In this document: positions 17,896-25,611 of the stretch, piece after piece
Numbering within the stretch: position 1 is the first letter of the stretch
Layout: the number at the start of each line of letters is the position of its first letter
Assembly: GCA_946061515.1 (NCBI GenBank)
Contig: CAMGRL010000003.1
Coordinates: 1-64,000, forward strand
Direction of reading: 5' to 3'
Origin: an uncultured Clostridia bacterium
Lineage (GTDB): Bacteria; Bacillota; Clostridia; Oscillospirales; Oscillospiraceae
DNA: 64,000 nucleotides
Notes under the pieces: model-generated
Told to the model about the DNA's origin: nothing
Database searches by the model: none
What the model saw: the letters and a program-made list of their open reading frames with translations, nothing else
Position numbers and translations under genes: made by a program

Positions 17896-18381
17896 ATGTT
17901 AGAAGATCCTGAGCAAATATGGGAAAGAGTGCGTGCCATGAAGGAGGAACAGGGAAAGAGCTTTGCGCAGATCGCAAAGGACAGCGGGGTACCCTTGACG
18001 TCGGTCAAGCGGTTTTTCAATGGCGCGACGAAGAATCCGGGCTTTTTGAGTCTGTGCCAGATCATCTACGCCCTGGGAGGGTCGGTGGACGAGGTGCTGG
18101 AGATCGACGGCGAAAAGCAGCCGGTACACATGGAAAACGAGAATAAATATACCCGGCACCTGGAAAGAGATCTGCACTATGAGAGAAAAAGCAAGGCCAG
18201 GTGGCAGATCATCTTTCTTGTGCTGGTGTCCTTAAATATATTGCTGTTGCTGTTGGACATATTCAGGCCTGATGCGGGCAGCATCCGCTATCAGCAGCAG
18301 ATGGCCTGCTGTGCCGGCAAGACGGCTTGGGAGATGTTGGGGCGGATAATACGCACGGCAAGGGGCCTGCGCGGTATATAA
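17896..18381 (+). CDS. XRE-type DNA-binding protein with one membrane helix
   Basis: Start at ATG 17896, nine bases after AGGAGG; the frame is open far upstream without a ribosome site. The 161-residue protein has a helix-turn-helix domain at about 6-65 (FAQIAKDSGVPLTSVKRFFNG) of the XRE class. A charged linker leads to one predicted transmembrane helix at 103-121 (IIFLVLVSLNILLLLLDIF) and a short tail. Membrane-tethered XRE regulators of this shape are common in Ruminococcaceae/Oscillospiraceae, but ligand and targets are unknown. A bidirectional terminator follows. Confidence 0.75.
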   Translation: MLEDPEQIWERVRAMKEEQGKSFAQIAKDSGVPLTSVKRFFNGATKNPGFLSLCQIIYALGGSVDEVLEIDGEKQPVHMENENKYTRHLERDLHYERKSKARWQIIFLVLVSLNILLLLLDIFRPDAGSIRYQQQMACCAGKTAWEMLGRIIRTARGLRGI

Positions 18382-18440
18382 GCGACTGAGGAATAGACGT
18401 CGGGAAGGAAGAAAAACCGGGGCCTGAAGAATGACCAAAT

Positions 18441-18472
18441 AAAAAAAGCCTGCTCTGCGGCAGGCGATTTAT
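18441..18472 (+). terminator. Terminator after XRE gene
   Basis: Stem GCCTGC (18448-18453)/GCAGGC (18460-18465), seven A on the left and GATTTATT on the right; may act in both directions. Confidence 0.6.
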
Positions 18473-18481
18473 TCAGCGTTT

Positions 18482-18551
18482 ACGCAAGGCGTCGACATTG
18501 TTCGGCGGCTTGCGTGTTTATTCAGGAGTATGCTGAAATACTCCTGAATAA
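18482..18551. repeat. Two hairpin modules related to those at 715-781
   Basis: Module 1 (18482-18510): ACGCAAGGCGTCGA with a complementary right arm ending TTGCGT. Module 2 (18518-18551): perfect 14-bp inverted repeat TTATTCAGGAGTAT / ATACTCCTGAATAA around a six-base loop. Near-identical modules occur at 754-781 and 715-748, in the opposite order. Confidence 0.6.
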
Positions 18552-18652
18552 GTATGGACTGAACGTCAAAAGGGGACTGGCTGGGCATTCCGGGAAGCGG
18601 AGTGCCTGAAAAGCGCACTGCGTAAAGCCCCCCGGGATGCAGGCTGCTTTGG

Positions 18653-19699
18653 CTAAGAAAAAATCCGGCGGATCTCTTCCTCGGTGAAGTTTGTCAGGGC
18701 CGCAAAATCCATATAGGGCCGGTAGACCGCCTCCAGATCGTCATGCAGAGCCTTGGCCTGACTGAGCTTTGTCAGCGCTGCCGCCATGCACTCCTTTTCC
18801 AGCCGCCGGCCCGCCCGCAGGCTGCTTCTCAGCTCCTTCTGCCGCTGGGCCGGTATCAGGGCGTCCAGGCGGATATGCCGTGCACCGGGAATATCCCAGC
18901 AGCCCCGAAGCAGCGCCAGGGAGGCGTCGGGAAGGAGGATGCCGTCAGGTTCATCCGGGCAGAGAGGGGAGGGGCACAAAATTACGTCAAGACCACGGGA
19001 AACGGCCTCCCGGACCGCCGCCTCCAGAGCAGGCCCGGCCAGGCCCATACTGTCGTCCAATTGATAGACAAGTTTACATAATTTTTCTATTTCTCCGCCC
19101 AGCCTCAATTCGCCCTTGCAGCTGATGGCGCGGAAAAAGCGCTTGCTCACGCGCCCCAGGCCCTCTTTTCGTTTGCTGTGCCGCCGCAGAATGCCGCAGA
19201 CCCGGTTTTCCGCCGCTTTTTGCAAGGCCCGGTCGCCGATTTGGGGCATATAACCCCGCCTCAGCGCCGCCGCGGCCTGCAAAAAGGCATAAGCCCGCTC
19301 ATACAGCGCCTTGTATTCCCCGTTCAGCCGTATGATCTCTTTGGCGTCACTGTCGCTGAGCGGCAGGCGGCAGAAGCGGCTAAGGTTAACATAATCTGAA
19401 TCCACACCGAAGCAGCGGGGCTCGCCCACATGGGGGGCCGTGCCGTCCGCCCAGCCCTGCTTCAGCGCGGGGATGTACACCCCGTCCAGAGAATCCGGGT
19501 CCCCGGAGCAGAGCACGTATTCCACATCCAGGCCCCGGCGCTCCGCCGCCGCGCCAATCTTTCGCATCAAGCCGGATTTGCCGGTGCCCGGCCCGCCCTT
19601 GATGATGTGCAGCCTGTCGCCCTCTCCGGCGGCAAAGCCGCTGTACAGGGAGGCAAAGCCGTCCTTGCTGTTTGAGCCGAGAAAATAGCTGATCTCCAT
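18653..19699 (-). CDS. P-loop ATPase of the PRK06851 type
   Basis: Start at ATG 19699, five bases after GAGGTGG; a TTG 21 bases upstream is less likely. The 348-residue protein has Walker A GGPGTGKS at 35-42 and the conserved CSGDPDSLDGVYIP block at about 64-77, followed by DGTAPHV, which together mark the uncharacterised Firmicutes family seen as PRK06851. The family has two related P-loop halves; a degenerate second half starts near 190 (here without an obvious Walker A), so this copy may be the shorter single-site form. Cytoplasmic ATPase of unknown role. It stands alone, divergent from the HAD gene. Confidence 0.7.
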   Translation of the reverse strand: MEISYFLGSNSKDGFASLYSGFAAGEGDRLHIIKGGPGTGKSGLMRKIGAAAERRGLDVEYVLCSGDPDSLDGVYIPALKQGWADGTAPHVGEPRCFGVDSDYVNLSRFCRLPLSDSDAKEIIRLNGEYKALYERAYAFLQAAAALRRGYMPQIGDRALQKAAENRVCGILRRHSKRKEGLGRVSKRFFRAISCKGELRLGGEIEKLCKLVYQLDDSMGLAGPALEAAVREAVSRGLDVILCPSPLCPDEPDGILLPDASLALLRGCWDIPGARHIRLDALIPAQRQKELRSSLRAGRRLEKECMAAALTKLSQAKALHDDLEAVYRPYMDFAALTNFTEEEIRRIFS

Positions 19700-19752
19700 C
19701 TCTTCCACCTCGTTTTTCAAAGATACGCCAATCTATGCGCCGGCATTGCCGA

Positions 19753-19780
19753 TTGACAATAGTATTCCACATGTTATACT
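19753..19780 (+). promoter_or_regulatory. Promoter of HAD phosphatase gene
   Basis: TTGACA (19753-19758), 16 bases, TATACT (19775-19780); start codon 30 bases downstream. Confidence 0.7.
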
Positions 19781-19809
19781 GTTTAAAGACACAGAAAGCG
19801 AGGAAAGAC

Positions 19810-20451
19810 ATGTACGACTGCATACTATTTGATTTTGACGGCACGGTGTTCGACACGGTGGAGGGCATAACCAAATCCGTGCGCTACGCGCTGAACAAGG
19901 TGGGGATCGACGCGGAGCTGGAGAGCCTGCGCTGCTTTGCCGGCCCTCCGCTGGTGGACAAGTTCATGGAGGTCTACGGCTTTGACCGGGCCGCCGCCGA
20001 ACAGGCTACCTTGGATTTCCGGGAACGCTATAATCCCATCGGGCTGAACGAGTGCTGTGTTTTCCCCGGGATAAAGGAGCTGCTGGAGAAACTGCACGCT
20101 GCCGGGAAGACCGTGGGCCTCGCCACCTCCAAACCCCAGGAGCTGGCAGAAGAGCTTTTGCGGCGGGAGAGCATGACCGGGCTGTTTCCCGTGATCTGCG
20201 GCAGCCGTCCCGACGGCAACAACAGCGCCAAGTGGCAGGTGGTGCAGCGGGCCATGGAACTCTGCGGCGCGGCCAAGGAGAACACCATTCTGGTGGGCGA
20301 TACCAAGTACGATGTGGCCGGGGCCCACAAGGTGGGCATTGCCTGCGTGGGCGTCCGTTACGGCTACGCGGCCGAGGGCGAGCTGGAGGCCGCCGGCGCG
20401 GACGCAATCGTTGAGGATATCCCGGCGCTGGAACGGTTTCTGCTGGGGTAA
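19810..20451 (+). CDS. HAD family hydrolase (phosphoglycolate-phosphatase-like)
   Basis: Start at ATG 19810 after GAGGAAAG. The 213-residue enzyme has HAD motif I DFDGT (nucleophile Asp8, acid Asp10), a four-helix cap at about 15-80, motif II in GLATSKP (about 100-106), motif III Lys in the segment NSAKWQVV and motif IV GDTKYDVAGA (about 158-167). This arrangement fits the Gph/PGP subfamily that dephosphorylates phosphoglycolate or similar small phosphoesters. Asp-based, Mg2+-dependent, cytoplasmic. The true substrate cannot be inferred; no pathway neighbour is present. Confidence 0.85.
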   Translation: MYDCILFDFDGTVFDTVEGITKSVRYALNKVGIDAELESLRCFAGPPLVDKFMEVYGFDRAAAEQATLDFRERYNPIGLNECCVFPGIKELLEKLHAAGKTVGLATSKPQELAEELLRRESMTGLFPVICGSRPDGNNSAKWQVVQRAMELCGAAKENTILVGDTKYDVAGAHKVGIACVGVRYGYAAEGELEAAGADAIVEDIPALERFLLG

Positions 20452-20459
20452 AAGCGACA

Positions 20460-20700
20460 GTACGAAGTGCGGTGGTACCCCCCTCAGTCTGCCTACGGCA
20501 GCCAGCTCCCCCAAGGGGGCGCCATTCATGCCTCCCCCTGGAGGGGGAGGTGGCATTTGCAGAGCAAATGACGGTAGGGGTTGACGAAGTAATAGGTAAT
20601 AGTGAAAAGTGAATAGGTGTGGTGTCGCCTGCGGCGACAAATTTAAATCCGGCCGCTTTGCGGCCACCTCACTTCTTCACCATTCACTATTCACGGCCTC
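20460..20700. repeat. Intergenic palindromic repeat block
   Basis: Carries a CTCCCCC...GGGGGAG/CCTCCCCC module (20500-20552) and the second forward copy (20581-20695) of the two-hairpin element (GTCGCCTGCGGCGAC, GGCCGCTTTGCGGCC) flanked by GTGAATAG-type arms. About 90 of the 100 core bases are the same as in the copy at 13089-13198 by eye. No gene. Confidence 0.7.
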
Positions 20701-20730
20701 CCCCTAATGGGGAAGCTTTATGCGGCCTTA

Positions 20731-20877
20731 TTAGCCGAAGGGGCTCTCTTCGTCTTCTGCCTGTTCGATGTACATCTCTTCACATTCCTGCTGGGCCCGG
20801 ATCAGAATGTCCATGGCCTTCTCCGTGGCCCGTACCATTTTCAGGTACATCTCCTTATAATCCACTTTGCTGTCCAT
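20731..20877 (-). CDS. Small acidic protein, 48 residues, Clostridia/phage type
   Basis: ATG 20877 is eight bases after GGAGG on the minus strand; stop at 20731. The product MDSKVDYKEMYLKMVRATEKA continues as an amphipathic helix (AMDILIRAQQECEEMYIEQ) and ends in an acidic tail EDEESPFG. Such DYxxMYLxMxRATExAI...AQxxCEEMYI proteins are widespread in Clostridia and their phages, with no known function (from memory of the pattern, not a search). It is divergent from a ribbon-helix-helix gene with a dyad-rich, AT-rich spacer between them, so the two may be regulated together. Confidence 0.7.
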   Translation of the reverse strand: MDSKVDYKEMYLKMVRATEKAMDILIRAQQECEEMYIEQAEDEESPFG

Positions 20878-20902
20878 TTCAGGTCCTCCCGTAAACACAC
20901 TT

Positions 20903-20979
20903 TAGATATGTTTTATATCTATATTCCACATAATAGCATATTTTGAACCTAAAATAAATACATAATAAATTTATTTAGG
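20903..20979. promoter_or_regulatory. AT-rich divergent spacer with two dyads
   Basis: A perfect TAGATAT-N5-ATATCTA dyad (20903-20921) and an imperfect CCTAAAATAAAT...ATTTATTTAGG dyad (20948-20979) lie between the divergent small genes. The second overlaps the ribosome-site region of the ribbon-helix-helix gene, a typical position for autorepression. Confidence 0.45.
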
Positions 20980-20988
20980 AGATAAAAT

Positions 20989-21153
20989 ATGGCTATAAAG
21001 AGCTTATCCATCAGAATTGATGAAGAAATGCTGAACAAACTGCACATCGTGGCCGACTATGAGGGCCGCTCCGCCAACAGCCAGATCCTCATCCTTATCC
21101 GGGACTGCGTGGAGAAATACGAGAAGGAACACGGGAAGATCGAACTAAGATAA
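20989..21153 (+). CDS. Ribbon-helix-helix (Arc/MetJ-like) DNA-binding protein
   Basis: ATG 20989 follows TTAGGAGA by six bases. The 54-residue protein starts with a short basic beta-strand (KSLSIRI) and two helices (DEEMLNKLHIVADYEGRSANSQILILIRDCVEKYE written in two parts: DEEMLNKLHIVADYEGRS and ANSQILILIRDCVEKY), the complete Arc/MetJ fold. Such proteins bind operators as dimers through the strand. No toxin gene follows, so it is more likely a stand-alone regulator than an antitoxin; the palindromes just upstream are its most likely sites. Confidence 0.75.
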   Translation: MAIKSLSIRIDEEMLNKLHIVADYEGRSANSQILILIRDCVEKYEKEHGKIELR

Positions 21154-21256
21154 AAGAAAGAACATATTAAGAAACCTTAAAACCTTTCCCCGACGCTTGC
21201 CCTGAGGCTTTTCGGGTGCTATAATCTCCCTGAAAAACAGATTTTGGAGATTGTCA

Positions 21257-21736
21257 ATGCTCACTTGGCTTACTGAGACGACGCTGGGAAAGATCGTCGC
21301 CACATTTTTCATATCCATGGCTCCGGTGGTGGAGCTTCGGGCCGGGCTGCCCTACGGTATCGCCCTGGGCCTGGACTACCCGGTGGCCCTGGCCGCCGCC
21401 GTGCTGGGAAACCTGCTGCCGGTGCCTTTTATCATCGTGTTTATCCGCCGTATCTTCGCCTGGCTGCGGAAAATCAGCGTCCGGCTGGACCGGTTGGTTA
21501 CAAAATTGGAGAACAAGGCCCATCTGAAGGGCCATCTGGTGCAGAAATACGGGCCCTTGGGGCTCTGCCTGCTGGTGGCCATCCCCCTGCCGGGCACCGG
21601 CGCCTGGACCGGCTCGCTGGTGGCCGCCTTCCTGGACCTGCGGCTGAAACGGGCCATCCCCTCCATCGTGCTGGGCGTGTTCATCGCCGCCGGCATCATG
21701 ACCGCCGTTACCTACGGCGTGATTCATATCTTTTAA
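21257..21736 (+). CDS. Small multidrug-export family membrane protein (COG2426-like)
   Basis: ATG 21257 is eight bases after GGAG; a TTG six bases upstream is not needed. The 159-residue protein has about four membrane helices. PVVELRAGLPYGIALG (24-39 region) and KYGPLGLCLLVAIPLPGTGAWTGS written in parts as KYGPLGLCLLVAIPLPGTG near 98-116 are the conserved blocks of the putative small multi-drug export family (PF06695). That name rests on weak evidence; transport substrate is unknown. Monocistronic, closed by a perfect bidirectional terminator that it shares with the convergent gene. Confidence 0.8.
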   Translation: MLTWLTETTLGKIVATFFISMAPVVELRAGLPYGIALGLDYPVALAAAVLGNLLPVPFIIVFIRRIFAWLRKISVRLDRLVTKLENKAHLKGHLVQKYGPLGLCLLVAIPLPGTGAWTGSLVAAFLDLRLKRAIPSIVLGVFIAAGIMTAVTYGVIHIF

Positions 21737-21776
21737 AAAAACCATCCTGCGCTTTACCTGCGCAGGATGGTTTTTT
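21735..21776. terminator. Bidirectional terminator between convergent genes
   Basis: Perfect 17-bp stem AAAAAACCATCCTGCGC (21735-21752 with one base overlap) / GCGCAGGATGGTTTTTT (21760-21776). It serves both the membrane-protein gene and the minus-strand gene ending at 21776. Confidence 0.9.
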
Positions 21777-23119
21777 CAATCATAATGAAACTGGGCGGTG
21801 ACGTAGGGCATGATCTGGTTCAGCAGGGCGTTGCCGCCGTATTCTTTAACATAGCGGACCAGAATTTCATGGAAATACAGCTTTTCGTCCCCGGGACGGT
21901 ACAGCTTATCCCGGATGGCCTTCTCGTTGGAAAACTCATAGTGGGAATCGGCGGCGCCCTCGTAGTCCAGAGAGAACTCTTTCAAGTCGCCGTCTTCACC
22001 GACAAATACCGACAAAAACCACAGCCGCTCCTCATCCAGCTGAACCGTCAGCCGCCTCTGGTGCAAAGACTCGTCAAAACGGAGATTTCGTGCCCCCGGC
22101 CCCCGCTCTGCGGACGAAATATCCAGGGACAGAAGGGTATCCGGCGTGTACTGTCTCCGGGTGGGATCGTCCTGCCGGGGCGCGCCGGGCTTCGGGTCGG
22201 TCCAGTCCAGGGACAGACTGCCGTAGGTGGCCGCGTCGTCGGCGCTGCCCGGATAGGTCCCGGCGATATAGACATTCCAGCGCCTGCCGCTGTCAAGATC
22301 CAGAAACACTCCCCCGGACTGAGGAAGAACAAGATGCAGATCATGCTCCCGGCACAGGGCAAGGCACTGCTCCCTTTCCGCTCCCAGCGAAAGGAAGTCC
22401 TGCCGGGTGACGATCAGAAAACGGATATCATAGGTAAACCACATCAGCCCGTACAGGGTGTGATCCTCCGTGTGTTTCGGATTGACGCCGTGGACCTCAC
22501 AGGCCTTGCGATAGGTATCCACCTCCGCGTACAGCCGGACGACTTTGGCCAGATCGCTGTCCATGCAGAGAATAAACCAGTCCGCTCCGGTGTGGTCATA
22601 GAGGCCGTCCAGCCCCTGGTTATCCACCGCGCTGACCAGATAATCGCGCTCTATGGCGCAGTCAGCCGCCAGCGCGCTCTCCCACCGGGCGACATGCTCC
22701 GCCTCCTCGGGGTCGATATCCTTCCAGGGCGCTAAAGCCTCCATGCGCGCTCTCTTCATCGCTTCCGCCTGCTCACGCCAGAGCCGCTGCCGCTTTGCAT
22801 TTTCTTCTTCCTGACGCTGCTTTTCTTCGGCGGTCAGCTTCCGGGGCTTGGGCGGGTCGTAAACCGGTTTTGCCGGGGCGGGGCGCTCCTGCACCGCGTC
22901 ACTTGCCTTATTCCGCGGGTGACGCAGCCGCCAGCCCAGCGTAAAGACGCCCACGCTGAAGAGGATAAAAATCAGCACCATGACGGCGCTTCCCAGCCGG
23001 TAGTCCACATCTCTCACGGTCAGCACCGCCCACAGGGCGATCAGATTGGCGACGGTCAAAAAGCCGCCTACAATGAGCAGAACCATGCCGATGATCCGTT
23101 TTGCTTTTTTCATTTCCAT
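21776..23119 (-). CDS. Membrane-anchored protein of unknown function, 447 residues
   Basis: ATG 23119 follows GAGAGG by five bases. Two N-terminal helices (about 8-30 and 42-62) anchor the protein; a Lys/Glu/Gln-rich coiled segment (about 92-125) leads to a 320-residue soluble domain that probably faces the cytosol, since the linker is strongly charged. The soluble part contains GLDGLYDHTGADWFILCMDSD and a LVLPQSGGVFLDLDSGRRW segment but no motif I recognise. Monocistronic. Function not assignable; it is intact and codon use matches its neighbours. Confidence 0.55.
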   Translation of the reverse strand: MEMKKAKRIIGMVLLIVGGFLTVANLIALWAVLTVRDVDYRLGSAVMVLIFILFSVGVFTLGWRLRHPRNKASDAVQERPAPAKPVYDPPKPRKLTAEEKQRQEEENAKRQRLWREQAEAMKRARMEALAPWKDIDPEEAEHVARWESALAADCAIERDYLVSAVDNQGLDGLYDHTGADWFILCMDSDLAKVVRLYAEVDTYRKACEVHGVNPKHTEDHTLYGLMWFTYDIRFLIVTRQDFLSLGAEREQCLALCREHDLHLVLPQSGGVFLDLDSGRRWNVYIAGTYPGSADDAATYGSLSLDWTDPKPGAPRQDDPTRRQYTPDTLLSLDISSAERGPGARNLRFDESLHQRRLTVQLDEERLWFLSVFVGEDGDLKEFSLDYEGAADSHYEFSNEKAIRDKLYRPGDEKLYFHEILVRYVKEYGGNALLNQIMPYVTAQFHYD

Positions 23120-23350
23120 TTGATCCTCTCTTTTGTGGGATGAAGGGTTCAGGGTTGAAGCTCCGCCGGGAAGGCTCCTCTGTTCTTTCCCTGCAATGAT
23201 ATCATTATATACCAGTAATTTAAAGGAATAAAGGCCAAAAAACCCAAATTTCGGGGAAAAAAGGACATAGTCACGGGCATTTTGCAGGATGACCGGCGCG
23301 GGAAAACAGGCTGATTCCCAATAAACTGCCCATTGACTTTAACGAGATAA

Positions 23351-23370
23351 CGTGGTAATGCAATAGCACG
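23351..23370. promoter_or_regulatory. Palindrome upstream of the TrpR-like gene
   Basis: CGTGGTAATGCAATAGCACG is a 20-base dyad with 16 matching positions (pattern CGTGnTAnTGCAnTAnCACG). It lies after TTGACT (23333-23338) and overlaps the expected -10, 26 bases before the regulator gene. A plausible autoregulatory site of the TrpR-like protein; not proven. Confidence 0.45.
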
Positions 23371-23396
23371 ATATCACGATAAGAGGAGGGGGAGGG

Positions 23397-23705
23397 ATGG
23401 TAAAACTCCGTTCGGACGCGGCTGACCGGCTGTTTCAGACAATTTTGAATCTTCAAACCATAGATGAATGTTACGACTTCTTTGAGGATCTGTGTACCGT
23501 GAAGGAGATCCAGGACATGTCCCAGCGGCTGGAGACGGCGGCCCTTCTGTTAAAGGGGCTGAGCTACCAGAAGATCTCGGAGCAGGTGAACATCAGCTCC
23601 GCCACCATCGGCCGGGTGAATAAATGCATCAACTACGGCAGCGGAGGCTATAAGCTTGCCATAGAGAGACTGGAGAAAGGGTCAAAAGAGGATGACGATC
23701 AATGA
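23397..23705 (+). CDS. YerC/YecD-type TrpR-related regulator
   Basis: A 102-residue all-helical protein; GGAGGGGGAGGG precedes ATG 23397. The sequence [21 protein letters not shown] (split as [15 protein letters not shown] and ALLLKG) followed by [21 protein letters not shown], cut here as [19 protein letters not shown], is the Trp-repressor superfamily helix-turn-helix of YerC/YecD proteins. These are thought to respond to an amino acid. Its stop overlaps the hisZ-hisE gene by 14 bases, so it is the first gene of the shortened his unit and is probably the histidine-responsive repressor of that unit; this role is inferred from position. Confidence 0.85.
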   Translation: MVKLRSDAADRLFQTILNLQTIDECYDFFEDLCTVKEIQDMSQRLETAALLLKGLSYQKISEQVNISSATIGRVNKCINYGSGGYKLAIERLEKGSKEDDDQ

Positions 23706-24573
23706 TTCCGTGCTGCAAAGCGGAGAAAAAATAATTTTTGCCCTGAGGGAGCTGTATTTACAGCAGGGCTATACGCCCTACCGGATGAGCAAGTTCGAGG
23801 AGTATGACCTGTATGCCAGAAACAAGGACTTTCTGGTCTCCGACCAGGTCATCACCTTTACCGACGTAAACGGCAGGCTGATGGCCTTAAAGCCGGATGT
23901 GACGCTGTCCATCATCAAAAACAGTAAGGACCGGCCTCAAGAGCTGCAAAAGCTGTTTTATAACGAAAATGTGTACCGGGTGGCCAAGGGGGCCAACGGC
24001 TTCAAGGAGATCATGCAGGCCGGCCTGGAGTGCATCGGCCGGGTGGACGCCGGGAGCATTGCCCAGGTGATCGCTCTGGCGGTGAAAAGCCTCTGCACCG
24101 TGTCGCCTGACTGCGTGCTGGAGCTTTCCAACCTGAGCATTCTGGAAGAGGCCGTGGGCCCCTTGGGCCTGCCGGAGGAGGCAAAGCCCTCGCTGTATCA
24201 GGCCGTCAGCGAAAAGAATCTGCACGGCGTCAAAGCCCTGTGCGCCGGGGCAGAGGCGGAGGCAGTGGAAAAGCTTCTCCGTCTGGTGAGCATCCGGGGC
24301 CGGAAAACCGAGAAAAAGGAGGGCTCCTACACCACCTATCTTTTTGAAAAGGGTCTGGATAAGATCTTGAAAAAGGTGGGCGAGGAGAGCACGGAGGTCA
24401 TCATCGCCGGAAAGGCGGAGGACAAGCGGGAGACCGTCTATGAAATCGCCGACCTGGCCTACCATGTGATGGTGCTGATGGTGGAGATGGGCATCTCTCT
24501 GGAGGATATCCACAAGGAGCTGGCCTCCCGCCATGTGATCGACAAAAAGGTGAAGCAGGAGAAGATGACCTGA
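23692..24573 (+). CDS. Chimeric HisZ (N-part)-HisE protein
   Basis: One continuous 293-residue frame joins two histidine-pathway proteins. Residues 1 to about 200 are the N-terminal part of HisZ, the class II aaRS-like regulatory subunit of ATP phosphoribosyltransferase ([16 protein letters not shown] at 63-78; motif region [11 protein letters not shown]), but the C-terminal half of HisZ with its RGLDYYTG block is missing. From about 205 on it is HisE, phosphoribosyl-ATP pyrophosphatase: [28 protein letters not shown] and [14 protein letters not shown] carry the metal-binding Glu/Asp residues. hisG, hisD, hisB, hisH, hisA, hisF and hisI, which normally lie between, are absent here. The pattern fits an in-frame internal deletion of a his operon; the HisE part may still work. 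Confidence 0.85.
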   Translation: MTINDSVLQSGEKIIFALRELYLQQGYTPYRMSKFEEYDLYARNKDFLVSDQVITFTDVNGRLMALKPDVTLSIIKNSKDRPQELQKLFYNENVYRVAKGANGFKEIMQAGLECIGRVDAGSIAQVIALAVKSLCTVSPDCVLELSNLSILEEAVGPLGLPEEAKPSLYQAVSEKNLHGVKALCAGAEAEAVEKLLRLVSIRGRKTEKKEGSYTTYLFEKGLDKILKKVGEESTEVIIAGKAEDKRETVYEIADLAYHVMVLMVEMGISLEDIHKELASRHVIDKKVKQEKMT

Positions 24574-25328
24574 TGGAGCTTTGTGACAAGCATGTCCACA
24601 CGATTTTCAGCGACGGGAAAAACACCCCGGAGGAAGTGGTGCTGGAGGCCATAGCGCGGGGCATGGATACCATCGGCTTTTCCGACCATTCCTACACCGC
24701 CTTTGACGAGAGCTGGTGCATGAACAAAGGGGATATCCCCCTTTACCGCCCCTGCATCGCGGCGCTGAAGGCGCGATATGCCGGAAGGATCAAAATCCTC
24801 TGCGGCATCGAGCAGGATTTTTATTCGGAGGAACCCACGGAGGGCTACGACTATGTGATCGGCTCGGTGCACTATCTCCGGGCCGGGGAGGAGTATATCC
24901 CCGTGGACGAGTCGCCGGAGATTCTGCGCGCGGCGGCGGAGAAGCACTTCGGCGGGGACATCTACGCCCTCATTGAGGAATATTACCGCACGGTTGCCCG
25001 TGTGGTGGAGAAAACCGGGGCGGACATCATCGGCCACTTTGACCTGATTACCAAATTCAACGAGGGCGGGGCCCTCTTTGACGAGGCAACCCCCCGGTAT
25101 CTTGCCGCGTCCCGTGGGGCCGCTGACGCCCTTTTGCGGACCGGCCGGCCCTTTGAGATCAACACCGGGGCCATCTCCCGGGGCTACCGCACGTCGCCCT
25201 ATCCCTCCTTGGCCCTGCGGGACTATATCCGCCAAAAAGGCGGCAGCTTTGTGCTCTCCAGCGACAGCCACCAGAAGGAGACCCTGTGCTTTGGGTTTGA
25301 AGCGCTGGAAAATGAACTGAAAAAATGA
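24573..25328 (+). CDS. hisK: Histidinol-phosphatase, PHP family
   Basis: A 251-residue PHP-superfamily phosphatase for the step histidinol phosphate to histidinol. Metal ligands fit the family: HVHTIFSDG (His7, His9), DHS near 38-40, Glu in GIEQDFY (about 84), GSVHYL (His around 97), GHFDLI near 154-159, and DSHQKE near the end (about 229-234). Its ATG overlaps the TGA of the hisZ-hisE gene by one base, as expected for the last genes of a his operon. hisJ is an alternative name. It is intact even though most of the pathway is not present here. Confidence 0.9.
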   Translation: MELCDKHVHTIFSDGKNTPEEVVLEAIARGMDTIGFSDHSYTAFDESWCMNKGDIPLYRPCIAALKARYAGRIKILCGIEQDFYSEEPTEGYDYVIGSVHYLRAGEEYIPVDESPEILRAAAEKHFGGDIYALIEEYYRTVARVVEKTGADIIGHFDLITKFNEGGALFDEATPRYLAASRGAADALLRTGRPFEINTGAISRGYRTSPYPSLALRDYIRQKGGSFVLSSDSHQKETLCFGFEALENELKK

Positions 25329-25333
25329 ACCGT

Positions 25334-25356
25334 CCGGGAGCCTCACTCCCGGATTC
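25334..25356 (+). terminator. Hairpin after his genes
   Basis: TCCGGGAG/CTCCCGGA eight-bp stem a few bases after the stop, followed by TTCGCTTTT. Confidence 0.6.
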
Positions 25357-25369
25357 GCTTTTCCCAGGC

Positions 25370-25605
25370 CAGAAAAAAGGCTCCCCATTAGGGGGAGCTG
25401 CCGCCGGAGGCGGCTGAGGGGGGTACCACCTCGTCAGAAGAAACCGGTTCCATTCCGCTTACGCTGGGCTTTGAATCGGTAAAATGAAGGGCCGCCAAGC
25501 CCCCCTTCCGCTTCGCTCCGCTCAGCACCTCCCCCTCCAGGGGGAGGCATGAGGCTGCGCCATGGAGGGAGAGGTGGCGCGAAGCGCCGGATGAGGTGCT
25601 GCATC
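25370..25605. repeat. Intergenic palindromic repeat block
   Basis: Two modules of the dispersed family in reverse orientation: GGCTCCCC...GGGGGAGC with a GCCGCCGGAGGCGGC hairpin (25379-25425) and a CTTCCGCTTCGCTCCGCTC...CCTCCCCCTCCAGGGGGAGG block written in parts around 25505-25548. No gene. Confidence 0.6.
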
Positions 25606-25611
25606 CCCGCG

